64,000 nucleotides of DNA from Streptomyces longhuiensis. Lineage in GTDB: Bacteria; Actinomycetota; Actinomycetes; Streptomycetales; Streptomycetaceae. Shown one piece after another: positions 45,849 to 56,667 of the stretch. A program made the translations under genes and the position numbers. Numbering within the stretch: position 1 is the first letter of the stretch; every line of letters starts with the position of its first letter. The notes under the pieces are model-generated. The model saw nothing but the letters and a program-made list of their open reading frames with translations, did not search any database and was not told the DNA's origin. The DNA is taken from the NCBI RefSeq assembly GCF_020616555.1, contig NZ_CP085173.1, forward strand, positions 8,200,001 to 8,264,000, read 5' to 3'.

Positions 45849-46220
45849 GTGGGCTCGGACGGCTACCAGGTCAAGGCAGGTATGACCGGCCAGGCCCAGC
45901 AACTCGACGACGCAGGCACGGACATGGACGGTGTCAGCTCGGCCGTCAAGTCCCGCACGACGTACTCGTACGGCGAGGTCGGCGGCGACGACGCCGCCTC
46001 GGCGCTGAACGCGTTCGTCAAGGCGTGGGAGGCGGAGAGCAAGACACTGGCGTCGGCGTTGCACGAGCTCGGTGGCAAGGTGCAGTTGGCCAAGAAGACC
46101 TACCACGGCACCGACGGCCTGGTGAAGACGCACGCGGACAGCGTCCACGTCGGCGGCACGAGCAGTCTCACCGACACATCGACGCAGGGCGGGCGCTCCT
46201 CGGCCCTGTCGAGCTACTGA
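45849..46220 (+). CDS. WXG100/EspC-like small protein
   Basis: 123 residues, helical, no signal peptide. It has the look of a type VII secretion target: a long amphipathic helical hairpin, a central Trp (Lys-Ala-Trp-Glu-Ala-Glu) and, near the C-terminus, Tyr-His-Gly-Thr-Asp, which fits the YxxxD export signal. The GTG at 45849 follows GGGGGAGGCGC. It lies 11 nt upstream of the large effector-like gene and may be its secretion partner. No ESX ATPase or core genes are in the window. Confidence 0.7.
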   Translation: MGSDGYQVKAGMTGQAQQLDDAGTDMDGVSSAVKSRTTYSYGEVGGDDAASALNAFVKAWEAESKTLASALHELGGKVQLAKKTYHGTDGLVKTHADSVHVGGTSSLTDTSTQGGRSSALSSY

Positions 46221-46231
46221 GGAACGGGCCC

Positions 46232-47815
46232 ATGTCGTTCTTCTCCTCCCCCCTCAACTCCCCTTCCTTCCGGCTCGCGTTGCTCGCCGGGCTGTCCAAG
46301 AAGATGCTCGGCGCCGGAAGCAAGAACGACCTCCTCGACCTGATCGACAACGCCCTCTCGGTGCCCGAACCGGGCGGTGACCAGGGCGTGCTGGAGGGCC
46401 TGGCAAGTCTCTACCGCGGCCAGCTCGACCAGGTCGGCAGCGTCTTCGACCAGGTCGACCGGGTGGGCCGCAAGGGTCTTCCGGAGGTGTGGGTCGGCGA
46501 CACGAGCGTCCTCGCCTCCGACGTGGTGAACGCCGCCGGGCGGTCCGTGACCCAGATGAGCGAGGCGTTCCAAGGCTGCGCGTCGGTGCTGCTGACGCTG
46601 GCCGACGCGATCGGCGCCGCGCAGCGCAAGGACGAGCAGGGCCGCGGACAGCTGCTGGAGCAGAAGAAGACGCTCGGCGGCAGGGACGGGTTCTTCGACG
46701 ACCTGCACGAGAACGACGAGGAGGAGTGGGACCGCAAGAACGCCGCCCACTTCGGCTCCTACGCGGTCGATCTGATGCACGCCGCCGTCTCCGAGGCGCA
46801 GGAAGCCACCCGCGTCGCGGCCCGGGACCTGAACAAGTGGGCCGCCGAGGCACGTGCCGGGAAGATGGAGACCAGCGAACTCACCGCCGTCGACAAACTG
46901 ATGCTCGCCGACACCGGCGTCGCGGGCGCCGACACCGAGCTGAACGAGATCCTCACGGCCGGCGACCTGGAACGCGCGTCGAAGCGGATGGACCAGCTGG
47001 GCCTCGACGACGAGACCGCCATGGAACGGATGCTGGCCAAGTCGGACAACCCGCAGGAGCGGGCCTACCTGATGAAGGCCCTGGCCGCCGGCCACAGTGT
47101 CGCCGAGATAGAGAAGTTCCAGGACAAGATCCACGGCAAGGACCCCGACTGGATGCGCCGTCACCTCACTCCGGTGGTCACCGCCACGGACAGCATGAAC
47201 GACGAGGGCCTGGCGCCGGACGGCTCGAACAACAACAAGGACTACGTCACGTTCGACGGCCAGCAGTGGATCCAGGGCGGCGACGGCTCCGAGGGCACCT
47301 GCGTGGCCTCGTCCACCGTCACGTCCCGCGCCATGGTCGACCCCATGTACGCGCTCGACCTCACCGGCGGCCCCGACGGACAGCAGGACGACCCCGAAGC
47401 CTTCAAGCAGCGTCTGGTGGCCGAACAGCACCGTCTGCACACCGAAGGCGACGGCGGCGAGAACTGGGGCGGCATGGGCCCCGAGGGGCAGGAACGGATC
47501 AACGACAGCGCCGTCGGCAGCGCCACCGGCACGGACTACCAGCGCCAGGACCTGAACAGCGCCGACGATCGCAGGGCGGTCCTCACCCAGGTCGAGAACT
47601 CGGTGGCGCAGGGACGGCCGGTTCCGGTCGACGTCTCGGGCAAGGAGGGCGCCCACGCCATGACCATCATCGCCCAGGAGGGTGACAAGCTTCAGGTGTA
47701 CAACCCCTGGGGCCAGACCACCTGGGTCAGCGAGGACGACTTCATCAACGGCCACATGGGCAAGGCTTCCAGCAATGATCTCCCCAACGCGTACAGCGTC
47801 TATCTTCCGCGGTAG
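46232..47815 (+). CDS. Type VII-like effector with C-terminal calpain/papain-like cysteine protease domain
   Basis: 527 residues. Residues 1-210 are helical with a Trp-Val-Gly turn at 87-89, recalling LXG/WXG effector N-termini. A helical middle is followed by a C-terminal domain with Gly-Thr-Cys357-Val-Ala-Ser, Gly-Ala-His475-Ala-Met and Val-Tyr-Asn491-Pro-Trp-Gly. This order of Cys, His and Asn-Pro-Trp-Gly is that of calpain/papain-fold proteases. It could be a secreted toxin or a processing protease. The next gene, a chagasin-like lipoprotein, overlaps its 3' end by 41 nt, which suggests an inhibitor or immunity partner. The triad is read from motifs only. Confidence 0.75.
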   Translation: MSFFSSPLNSPSFRLALLAGLSKKMLGAGSKNDLLDLIDNALSVPEPGGDQGVLEGLASLYRGQLDQVGSVFDQVDRVGRKGLPEVWVGDTSVLASDVVNAAGRSVTQMSEAFQGCASVLLTLADAIGAAQRKDEQGRGQLLEQKKTLGGRDGFFDDLHENDEEEWDRKNAAHFGSYAVDLMHAAVSEAQEATRVAARDLNKWAAEARAGKMETSELTAVDKLMLADTGVAGADTELNEILTAGDLERASKRMDQLGLDDETAMERMLAKSDNPQERAYLMKALAAGHSVAEIEKFQDKIHGKDPDWMRRHLTPVVTATDSMNDEGLAPDGSNNNKDYVTFDGQQWIQGGDGSEGTCVASSTVTSRAMVDPMYALDLTGGPDGQQDDPEAFKQRLVAEQHRLHTEGDGGENWGGMGPEGQERINDSAVGSATGTDYQRQDLNSADDRRAVLTQVENSVAQGRPVPVDVSGKEGAHAMTIIAQEGDKLQVYNPWGQTTWVSEDDFINGHMGKASSNDLPNAYSVYLPR

Positions 47816-48338
47816 CGGGGGCGGTGCCGTGATCGCGGCGACCGCGCTCCTCGCCCTCGCCACGGGCTGCTCCTCGGGCACCGACGAACCGGGCGGCGGT
47901 TCCACGAGCACCACGAGCCACCCCTCGGGCGCCACGGGCCGCACGACGAAGCACTCGGTGAAGGACACCAGCATCACCGCCGAGCCGGGCGAGCGCTTCA
48001 CGCTCACCGTCGACCAGAACGCCTCCACACGCGAGTACTGGTACCTCGTCGACCCCGAGCCCGACAGCTCGGTGCTGGTCAGCCGCGGCCAGGACGGCGC
48101 GTCGGACTCCGGTGACGCGCCGGTGGCAGGCGCAGGCCACCGGCGCACCTTCACCTTCGAGGCCAAGGGCAAGGGGACCACCCGGTTCACTCTGCTGCAC
48201 TGCACTTTCACCACCTGCCAGGGCAACAACTCCACCCTGCCCCCCGAGACCACCGGACCCTCCGCCACCCCGACCACGGGGGCGGCCACCCCCTCCCAGG
48301 CCCCCGAGCGCATCACCTACACCGTCACCGTCGACTGA
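47775..48338 (+). CDS. Lipoprotein with chagasin-like (I42) protease-inhibitor domain
   Basis: 187 residues. A signal peptide ends in the lipobox Leu-Ala-Thr-Gly-Cys32, so it is membrane-anchored outside the cell. Residues of about 62-145 show chagasin-family features: the BC loop Asn82-Ala-Ser-Thr-Arg-Glu-Tyr-Trp89 in place of Asn-Pro-Thr-Thr-Gly-Tyr-x-Trp, and Gly-Ala-Gly-x-x-x-Thr-Phe-Thr-Phe-Glu-Ala. A His/Cys-rich FG loop follows. Chagasins block papain-family proteases with these loops. The ATG at 47775 lies inside the upstream effector gene; a GTG at 47829 would remove the charged n-region. It is a plausible immunity protein for that effector. Confidence 0.65.
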   Translation: MISPTRTASIFRGSGGGAVIAATALLALATGCSSGTDEPGGGSTSTTSHPSGATGRTTKHSVKDTSITAEPGERFTLTVDQNASTREYWYLVDPEPDSSVLVSRGQDGASDSGDAPVAGAGHRRTFTFEAKGKGTTRFTLLHCTFTTCQGNNSTLPPETTGPSATPTTGAATPSQAPERITYTVTVD

Positions 48339-48384
48339 GCCGCAGCGGACCAGCCAGATGAGACGAGACACCCGAGGCCCCGCC

Positions 48385-48798
48385 ATGAACGACGACGCCC
48401 CTTACCCGCCGGACCGCACGGACGACGAGCTGGCCCGGCTCGACATCACCGTCCTGCTGCGTTATGGCCTCACCGCCACGCCCGGCAGCCGGCGCACCGC
48501 CCTGTTCGGCGACGGCGCCGCGGCCGCAGCCGTCGTCCTCGACCGCCTCGGCACCGAGCCGCGCTCGGTCGCCTTCCTCGCCGACACCGTGCGCGCCGGC
48601 GGACTCGCCCGCGCCGCGGAGCTGCCCGAGCCCCTGCCCCGCCAGGAGGCGGCCGACCTCGTACGGGAGTGGCTGCGGGCCGGCACCGAACTCGTGGGCG
48701 GGATCGCCGCCGACGACACCGCGGCCGCCTGGCTGCACGCCGTCGCGACCATCATCGAACTGAAGCAGCTGACCCGGGCGCGGGGCCGGAGTACGTGA
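48385..48798 (+). CDS. Hypothetical helical protein, last gene of the WXG-like operon
   Basis: 137 residues, acidic, Ala/Leu-rich and helical, no signal peptide. I do not recognise the family. It follows the lipoprotein by 46 nt on the same strand and probably shares its transcript. A cytoplasmic chaperone-like role for the effector is possible from position but not shown. An ATG 27 nt upstream is an alternative start. Confidence 0.55.
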   Translation: MNDDAPYPPDRTDDELARLDITVLLRYGLTATPGSRRTALFGDGAAAAAVVLDRLGTEPRSVAFLADTVRAGGLARAAELPEPLPRQEAADLVREWLRAGTELVGGIAADDTAAAWLHAVATIIELKQLTRARGRST

Positions 48799-49203
48799 TC
48801 TGAGCGGCCGATCCGAGTACGGCGGCGGGTGTGGGGCCACCGGGCGGCTGCCCACCCACCGTGGGCTTCACGGAGCAGACCCGTCCCCTCCGGACCCCCG
48901 CCGCAGCCACGAGCGCACCCCCGCCGAGTTGGTGGGCCGGCCGCCCTCGCGGTCCTGCTCCTGCTCCACCTGCCAGGACGGCGCCCGTACGCCGCGCATT
49001 GCGAGACGGGTGTCCGAACATGCGCTTGGCCGGTGCGGCGTCACAGCAGTCCGGTTCGCGCGGAACCGCGGGCAGGGGGCCTTCTCCCCGGAGTGAACCG
49101 ATGTTCCTCACACCCTTCGGGTCCGACGCGTGCCGGTGTAAAGTGCGGAACGCCCTTGACCTGCATAAAGCGGGCAGGGAGCAGACAGATCAGGAGCTTC
49201 TTC
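48799..49203. other. 405-base gap upstream of panD, no convincing gene
   Basis: Open frames exist on both strands but are Pro/Arg/Gly-rich and look like high-GC noise. TTGACC at 49157 and a TAAAGT at about 49139 could belong to the panD promoter. Nothing else stands out. Confidence 0.4.
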
Positions 49204-49632
49204 ATGCTGCGCACCATGTTCAAGTCCAAGATCCACCGCGCCACCGTCACCCAGGCCGACCTGCACTACGTCGGGTCCGTCACCATCGACCGTGACCTTC
49301 TCGACGCCGCCGATCTGCTGCCCGGCGAGCTCGTCCACATCGTCGACATCGACAACGGCGCCCGCCTGGAGACGTACGTCATCGAGGGTGAGCGGGGGAG
49401 CGGTGTCATCGGGATCAACGGGGCCGCGGCCCACCTCGTGCATCCCGGGGACCTCGTGATCATCATCAGTTACGCTCAGGTCGACGACGCCGAGGCGCGT
49501 GCGCTGCGGCCCCAGGTCGTGCACGTGGACCGGGAGAACCGGATCGTGGCCCTGGGCGCCGACCCGTCCGAGCCGGTTCCCGGCGGGGACATGGAGCGCA
49601 GTCCCCAGGCGGTGGCGGCCACCAGCGGCTGA
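49204..49632 (+). CDS. panD: Aspartate 1-decarboxylase
   Basis: 142 residues. The self-cleavage site Tyr-Val-Gly-Ser-Val-Thr-Ile-Asp is present; Ser becomes the pyruvoyl cofactor. Lys-Ile-His-Arg-Ala-Thr-Val-Thr at the N-terminus and Gly-Ile-Asn-Gly-Ala-Ala-Ala-His-Leu are also diagnostic. It makes beta-alanine for pantothenate and CoA. The ATG at 49204 gives the conserved N-terminus. Other pan genes are not here. Confidence 0.95.
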   Translation: MLRTMFKSKIHRATVTQADLHYVGSVTIDRDLLDAADLLPGELVHIVDIDNGARLETYVIEGERGSGVIGINGAAAHLVHPGDLVIIISYAQVDDAEARALRPQVVHVDRENRIVALGADPSEPVPGGDMERSPQAVAATSG

Positions 49633-49662
49633 CCGTCGCGCAGCAGACGCGAGGAGACCCCC

Positions 49663-50019
49663 ATGAGCGACATCGAGATCCACGACGAACGCGACAGGGG
49701 CCTCCTCGTGGCCCGCGCGGCAGGAGACCCCCAAGGCTCCACCTTCGGGTACATCCAGTACTTCGTCCTCGACGCGCCCGAGAGGGCTCTCGTGCCCGTG
49801 CACACCGTCGTGGAGCCCCAGCACGAGGGCCGCGGCATCGCGGGATCGCTGGCCCGCGAGCTGTACGCCATCGCCGCCCGCGAGAGCATCGCCGTCGCGC
49901 CCTTGTGCCCGTTCGTCGTGCAGTGGGCGGCGCGCCACCCCGGAGAGGCCCCCGCCGCCCCGCCCGAGCTGATGGACGCCGCACAGCGCGCGCTCGCCGA
50001 CGACTCGGCCAAGTGGTGA
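49663..50019 (+). CDS. Small GNAT-like acetyltransferase (YidJ/COG2388 type)
   Basis: 118 residues. The minimal GNAT fold carries Val-His-Thr-Val-Val-Glu-Pro-Gln-His-Glu-Gly-Arg-Gly-Ile-Ala-Gly as acetyl-CoA loop and Cys-Pro-Phe-Val-Val-Gln-Trp near the end, both typical of the COG2388 family. The substrate is unknown. A gene for an Asp/Glu-racemase-like enzyme follows after 4 nt, so the two are co-transcribed. Confidence 0.82.
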   Translation: MSDIEIHDERDRGLLVARAAGDPQGSTFGYIQYFVLDAPERALVPVHTVVEPQHEGRGIAGSLARELYAIAARESIAVAPLCPFVVQWAARHPGEAPAAPPELMDAAQRALADDSAKW

Positions 50020-50023
50020 CCAC

Positions 50024-50659
50024 GTGACCCTCGCTCTCCTGCACACCTCCCCGGTCCACGTCACCGTCTTCGACGCCCTGCGCGACACCCACCACCCCGG
50101 TCTCGCCCTGCGCCACGTCGTGGACGAGAGCCTGCTCGAACGGGCCAGGACCGCAGGGCCCGACGCCGTCGCGGACGACGTGCGCGCGCTGCTCGAAGCC
50201 GCCGTGGCCGAGGGGGCGGCCGCCGTGCTCTGCACCTGCTCGACCATCGGCGGCGTCGCCGAGGCCCAGTCCGCCGCCGTCGGCGTCCCTGTCCTGCGCG
50301 TGGACCGGCCGATGGCCGCCGCCGCGGTCGAAGCCGGACGGGCCGTCGCCGTGGTCGCCGCGCTGGAGAGCACCCTCGCGCCGACCGTCGCCCTCGTCGA
50401 GGAGGAGGCAGCCCGCGCCGGCCGCCCCGTCGACGTACGCACAGTGCTGGTGGCAGGGGCCTGGGAGCGTTTCGAGGCCGGTGACCGGGACGGCTACCGG
50501 GATCTCGTGGCCGCCGCCGTGGACGCCCTCACCGATGTCGACGTCGTCGTGCTCGCCCAGGCCTCCATGGCGCCCGCCGCCGAACGGACCACCGCGACGG
50601 TTCCCGTCCTGTCCAGCCCCCGCCCCGGCCTGCGCGCGGCGGCGGACAACACGGCCTAG
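50024..50659 (+). CDS. Asp/Glu racemase superfamily protein
   Basis: 211 residues, GTG start. The first catalytic Cys is kept in Leu-Cys-Thr-Cys-Ser-Thr-Ile-Gly-Gly. The second, normally in a Gly-Cys-Thr motif, is replaced by Leu-Ala-Gln-Ala-Ser-Met. With only one active-site Cys it may be an isomerase or decarboxylase of the maleate-isomerase/arylmalonate-decarboxylase kind, or a racemase with altered chemistry. It follows the small GNAT gene directly. Confidence 0.75.
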   Translation: MTLALLHTSPVHVTVFDALRDTHHPGLALRHVVDESLLERARTAGPDAVADDVRALLEAAVAEGAAAVLCTCSTIGGVAEAQSAAVGVPVLRVDRPMAAAAVEAGRAVAVVAALESTLAPTVALVEEEAARAGRPVDVRTVLVAGAWERFEAGDRDGYRDLVAAAVDALTDVDVVVLAQASMAPAAERTTATVPVLSSPRPGLRAAADNTA

Positions 50660-50714
50660 GCTGAGCCGAGTTCGTACCGAGTGACACCGGCTTGAGCTGA
50701 ACGAGGAGAGCCAG

Positions 50715-51173
50715 ATGGCCCAGGACGAGACCGGCACCGACGTCGTGATCAGCCCCACGGGCTGGGTCGCCGAGCAGGCCCGCCTGTACGAGGAGTCCGG
50801 CGGCACCGAGGGCACCACGATCCCGGGCCCGATGAGCGCGCCCTGCCTGCTGCTCGACTACCAGGGGCGTCACACCGGCAAGTGGCGCCGCACGGTGCTG
50901 ATCTACGACCGCGACGGCGACGACTACCTGATCGTCGCCTCGAAGGGCGGCGCCGACCAGCACCCCGAGTGGTACCTGAACCTGGAGGCCAACCCCGACG
51001 TGCGGCTGCGCGTCGAGACCGAGCGGTTCGCCGCCCGCGCCGAGACCCTCTCCGCGGAGGAAAAGGCCAGGGTGTGGCCCCACCTCGTGGAGATCTTCGC
51101 CCCGTACGCGGACTACCAGAAGAAGACCGAGCGGGACATTCCCGTCGTACGCCTCACCCGTATCAAGGGCTAG
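50715..51173 (+). CDS. Deazaflavin (F420)-dependent nitroreductase family protein
   Basis: 152 residues of the Ddn/DUF385 split-barrel family. Thr-Gly-Lys-Trp-Arg-Arg-Thr-Val-Leu-Ile-Tyr, Tyr-Leu-Ile-Val-Ala-Ser-Lys-Gly-Gly and Pro-Glu-Trp-Tyr-Leu-Asn-Leu-Glu-Ala-Asn-Pro are the usual conserved blocks for F420 binding. It reduces quinones or other acceptors with F420H2. Substrate not predictable. GAGGAGAGCC precedes the ATG. Confidence 0.9.
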   Translation: MAQDETGTDVVISPTGWVAEQARLYEESGGTEGTTIPGPMSAPCLLLDYQGRHTGKWRRTVLIYDRDGDDYLIVASKGGADQHPEWYLNLEANPDVRLRVETERFAARAETLSAEEKARVWPHLVEIFAPYADYQKKTERDIPVVRLTRIKG

Positions 51174-51291
51174 AGCCGGCCGGGCGGTGTGTGGACCCGG
51201 CGGGCGTGGGCACGCGTGCCGGGAGACAGTGGCAGGGACCGGCCGCGCCCCTCCCGGAGCGCGGCCGGCCTCCGACCCCCTGGAGGAATCG

Positions 51292-51498
51292 ATGACACAC
51301 CCCATCCCCGATCCCGTCACCCCGCCGACGCCGGGGCCCGACGTCCCCGATCCCGGGCCGTTCCCGTCCCCGATCCCGCCGCCCCCGTCGCCCGGCCCCG
51401 GCCCCACGCCGCAGCCCCCGCCGCCCCCGCCGTCCCCGGGCCCGCCGAACCCCGACCCGGAGCCGGCGCCGCCCGAGCCGGAGCCTTCACCCATGTAG
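51292..51498 (+). CDS. Proline-rich small protein
   Basis: 68 residues, over half Pro, ending Glu-Pro-Ser-Pro-Met. TGGAGGAATCG before the ATG is a good ribosome binding site, which argues that it is real. Polyproline runs separated by Gly, Ser and Glu would form an extended chain. No signal peptide; function unknown. Confidence 0.5.
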   Translation: MTHPIPDPVTPPTPGPDVPDPGPFPSPIPPPPSPGPGPTPQPPPPPPSPGPPNPDPEPAPPEPEPSPM

Positions 51499-51516
51499 CG
51501 GCACGGCCGTGCGTGC

Positions 51517-52956
51517 CTACGCCGACACCTCGGACCGGTCGCCGCCCCACAGCGTGTGGAACGCGCCGTCGCGGTCCGTGCGGCGGTAGGTGTGGGCGCC
51601 GAAGAAGTCCCGCTGGCCCTGGGTGAGCGCGGCCGGGAGGCGGTCGGCGCGCAGCGCGTCGTAGTACGCGAGCGCGGCGGCGAAGCCGGGTGCCGGGACG
51701 CCCTCGACCGTCGCGGCGACCAGGACGGCACGCCAGTCGTCCTGCGCCGCGCCGATCTCCTGCGCGAACGTCTTGTCCGCGAGCAGGCTCGGCAGGTCGG
51801 GCCGGGCGTCGTACGCGGCGGTGATCCGGTCGAGGAACGCGGCCCGGATGATGCAGCCACCGCGCCAGATCGAGGCGACGGCGCCCAGGTCGATGTCCCA
51901 GCCGTACGCCTCGCTGCCCGCCGTGATCTCGTGGAAGCCCTGCGTGTACGACACGATCTTCGACGCGTACAGGGCCTGCTCGACCTGGTCGGCGAACGCC
52001 GCCGCCTCCGGCTCGCTCAGCGCGGTCGGCGTCGGGCCCGCCAGGTCCTTAGAGGCGGCGCGCAGGTCCGCGTGGCCGGAGAGCGAGCGCGCGAAGACGG
52101 CCTCGGCGATGCCCGACACCGGGACGCCCAGGTCGAGGGCGATCTGCACGGTCCAGCGCCCCGTGCCCTTCTGCTCCGCCTCGTCGACGACGACGTCCAC
52201 GAAGGGCTTGCCCGTCACGGCGTCCACGTGCGACAGGACCTCGGCCGTGATCTCGATCAGGTACGAGTCGAGCCGGCCCGTGTTCCACTTCCGGAAGATG
52301 TCGGCGATCTGCGCGGGGGAGTAGCCCGCCACGTCACGCAGGAGCTGGTAGGCCTCGCCGATGAGCTGCATGTCGGCGTACTCGATGCCGTTGTGGACCA
52401 TCTTCACGAAGTGGCCCGCGCCGTCCGGGCCGACGTGCGTCACGCACGGGGCGCCGTCCTTGGCCTTCGCGGAGATCTTCTCCAGCATCGGGCCGAGCGC
52501 CGCGTACGACTCCTCACTGCCGCCCGGCATGATGCTCGGCCCGTTCAGGGCGCCCTCCTCGCCGCCGGAGACGCCCGTGCCGACGAAGTGGATGCCGCGC
52601 TCGCGCAGTTCGCGCTCCCGGCGCCGGGTGTCCGCGAAGTGGGCGTTGCCGCCGTCGACGATCATGTCGCCGGGCTCCAGGAGCGGCGCGAACTCCTGGA
52701 TCACCGCGTCCGTGGGGTCACCGGCCTTGACCATGATCACCAGGCGGCGCGGCCGCTCCAGCGCCGCCACGAACTCCTCCGCGGTCTCGGTGGGGACGAA
52801 CTCGCCCTCGCCGCCGAACTCCGCCACGAGGTCGTGCGTGCGGGACGCGGTGCGGTTGTGCAGGGCGACCGTGTAGCCGTTCCTGGCGAAGTTCCGGGCG
52901 AGGTTGCGCCCCATGACAGCGAGCCCCGTGACACCGATCTGGGCTGACTTGCTCAT
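51517..52956 (-). CDS. gndA: 6-phosphogluconate dehydrogenase (decarboxylating)
   Basis: 479 residues, the long form. Gly-Val-Thr-Gly-Leu-Ala-Val-Met-Gly-Arg-Asn-Leu-Ala is the NADP fold; Gly-Val-Ser-Gly-Gly-Glu-Glu-Gly-Ala and Phe-Val-Lys-Met-Val-His-Asn-Gly-Ile-Glu-Tyr hold catalytic residues, and Gln-Lys-Gly-Thr-Gly-Arg-Trp-Thr follows. It converts 6-phosphogluconate to ribulose 5-phosphate with NADPH formation. The ATG at 52956 gives the family-typical N-terminus. Confidence 0.95.
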   Translation of the reverse strand: MSKSAQIGVTGLAVMGRNLARNFARNGYTVALHNRTASRTHDLVAEFGGEGEFVPTETAEEFVAALERPRRLVIMVKAGDPTDAVIQEFAPLLEPGDMIVDGGNAHFADTRRRERELRERGIHFVGTGVSGGEEGALNGPSIMPGGSEESYAALGPMLEKISAKAKDGAPCVTHVGPDGAGHFVKMVHNGIEYADMQLIGEAYQLLRDVAGYSPAQIADIFRKWNTGRLDSYLIEITAEVLSHVDAVTGKPFVDVVVDEAEQKGTGRWTVQIALDLGVPVSGIAEAVFARSLSGHADLRAASKDLAGPTPTALSEPEAAAFADQVEQALYASKIVSYTQGFHEITAGSEAYGWDIDLGAVASIWRGGCIIRAAFLDRITAAYDARPDLPSLLADKTFAQEIGAAQDDWRAVLVAATVEGVPAPGFAAALAYYDALRADRLPAALTQGQRDFFGAHTYRRTDRDGAFHTLWGGDRSEVSA

Positions 52957-53101
52957 GCCTGTCGCTCCTGACGTAGGGAGGTGATCGTTCTTGTTCATTT
53001 GTAGCGCGGTGAGGCGTACCGTGACGCTGCGACGCTCTCGCGAGCCCGCAGGACTCGCTGCGGAAGTCACTACGGATATCTCTACGGAGAAGGAGCTGCC
53101 C

Positions 53102-54073
53102 GTGCCTCATTTCGACCTGCCGCTCGACGAACTGCGGGACTACCGGCCGACGTTGACGCGGCCCGCGGACTTCGACGTGTTCTGGGAGAAGACCCTGGCC
53201 GAGGCACGTGAGCACGACCTCGACGCGCGCTTCGTCCCGGTCGACACGCCGCTGTCCGCGGTCGACGTCTTCGATGTTACGTACGCCGGGTTCGGCGGGC
53301 ATCCGGTCAAGGGCTGGCTCGTCCTGCCCGCGGGGGCGACCGGGCCGCTGCCCGCCGTCGTCGAGTACATCGGCTACGGAGGCGGGCGCGGCCTGCCGCA
53401 CACGAACCTGATGTGGGCCGCGGCCGGCTTCGCCCACTTCGTCATGGACACCCGCGGCCAGGGCTCCGGCGGCCGGGTGGGCGACACCCCCGACCCGGTC
53501 GGCAGCGGACCCGCGCACTCCGGCTTCATGACGCGCGGCATCGAGGACCCGCACGAGTACTTCTACCGGCGCGTCTTCACCGACGCCGTGCGCGCCGTCG
53601 AGGCGGCCCGTTCGCACCCGCTGGTCGACGCGTCACGCGTCGCGGCCCTCGGCGGCAGCCAGGGCGGCGGCATCACGCTCGCGGTCGGCGGCCTCGTGCC
53701 CGACCTCGTCGCCATCGCGCCCGACGTGCCGTTCCTGTGCCAGTTCCCCCGCGCGGCCACCCTCACCGAACGCCACCCGTACCGCGAGATAGCCCTCTAT
53801 CTGAAGGCGCACATCGGCGCCGACGAGCAGGTCTTCCGCACGCTGTCCTACTTCGACGGCGTGCACTTCGCGGCGCGCGGCACCGCGCCCGCCCTCTTCT
53901 CGGTGGCGCTGGAGGACCAGACCTGCCCGCCGTCCACGGTCTTCGCGGCGTTCAACTCCTATGCCGGCCAGGACAAGACGATCAAGGTGTACACCTTCAA
54001 CGACCACGAGGGGGGCGGGCCCTTCCAGCAGGCCGCCCAACTCGACTGGCTGCCGGCGAAGTTGCGCGGCTGA
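53102..54073 (+). CDS. Acetylxylan esterase / cephalosporin-C deacetylase (CE7)
   Basis: 323 residues, alpha/beta-hydrolase. It opens Phe-Asp-Leu-Pro-Leu-Asp-Glu-Leu-Arg-Asp-Tyr, typical of CE7. The nucleophile is in Gly-Gly-Ser-Gln-Gly-Gly-Gly, with Arg-Gly-Gln-Gly before it, Asp in Leu-Glu-Asp-Gln and His in Asn-Asp-His-Glu-Gly-Gly. CE7 enzymes remove acetyl groups from xylo-oligosaccharides and related compounds inside the cell. GTG at 53102 with GGAG upstream. Divergent from gnd. Confidence 0.9.
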   Translation: MPHFDLPLDELRDYRPTLTRPADFDVFWEKTLAEAREHDLDARFVPVDTPLSAVDVFDVTYAGFGGHPVKGWLVLPAGATGPLPAVVEYIGYGGGRGLPHTNLMWAAAGFAHFVMDTRGQGSGGRVGDTPDPVGSGPAHSGFMTRGIEDPHEYFYRRVFTDAVRAVEAARSHPLVDASRVAALGGSQGGGITLAVGGLVPDLVAIAPDVPFLCQFPRAATLTERHPYREIALYLKAHIGADEQVFRTLSYFDGVHFAARGTAPALFSVALEDQTCPPSTVFAAFNSYAGQDKTIKVYTFNDHEGGGPFQQAAQLDWLPAKLRG

Positions 54074-54142
54074 TACGCGAACTACGCCTGGGGAAAGCCC
54101 CCTTGACCCCTCCTGACTGCCCGTGTCACCCCTGTGCGGGTC

Positions 54143-54172
54143 TTGTCATGAGTGTGCGGGAGCGGCTAACTT
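54143..54172 (+). promoter_or_regulatory. Sigma-70-type promoter of the Rpf/LysM/M23 gene
   Basis: TTGTCA (54143-54148) and TAACTT (54167-54172) are 18 nt apart, 32 nt before the start codon. No riboswitch-like long leader is present. Confidence 0.45.
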
Positions 54173-54183
54173 GCCGCTTCTGA

Positions 54184-56446
<2,263 letters not shown>

Positions 56447-56667
56447 CGGCCGCTCCTCACTGTGCGGCAGCGCATCCCGTGGCGCGGCGAACGGTCGGTT
56501 TCCATACCTCTACGATCTCTCTTTCCGGCGCTCACGTCGTCGTACCTGAGCACGCATTGGGTCCTACTGCCGATGGAGTATGACCCGCCCCGGCTCCTCC
56601 ACCCGGTGGGGGAGCCGGGGTGCCCCCCGCCCGTGACCTGCGGACGCCTACTTGCTGTACTGAGGCC

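Noticed and set aside
48829..49203. N-terminal extension of PanD from 48829
   Set aside because: It would add 125 low-complexity residues; PanD is complete and conserved from the ATG at 49204.
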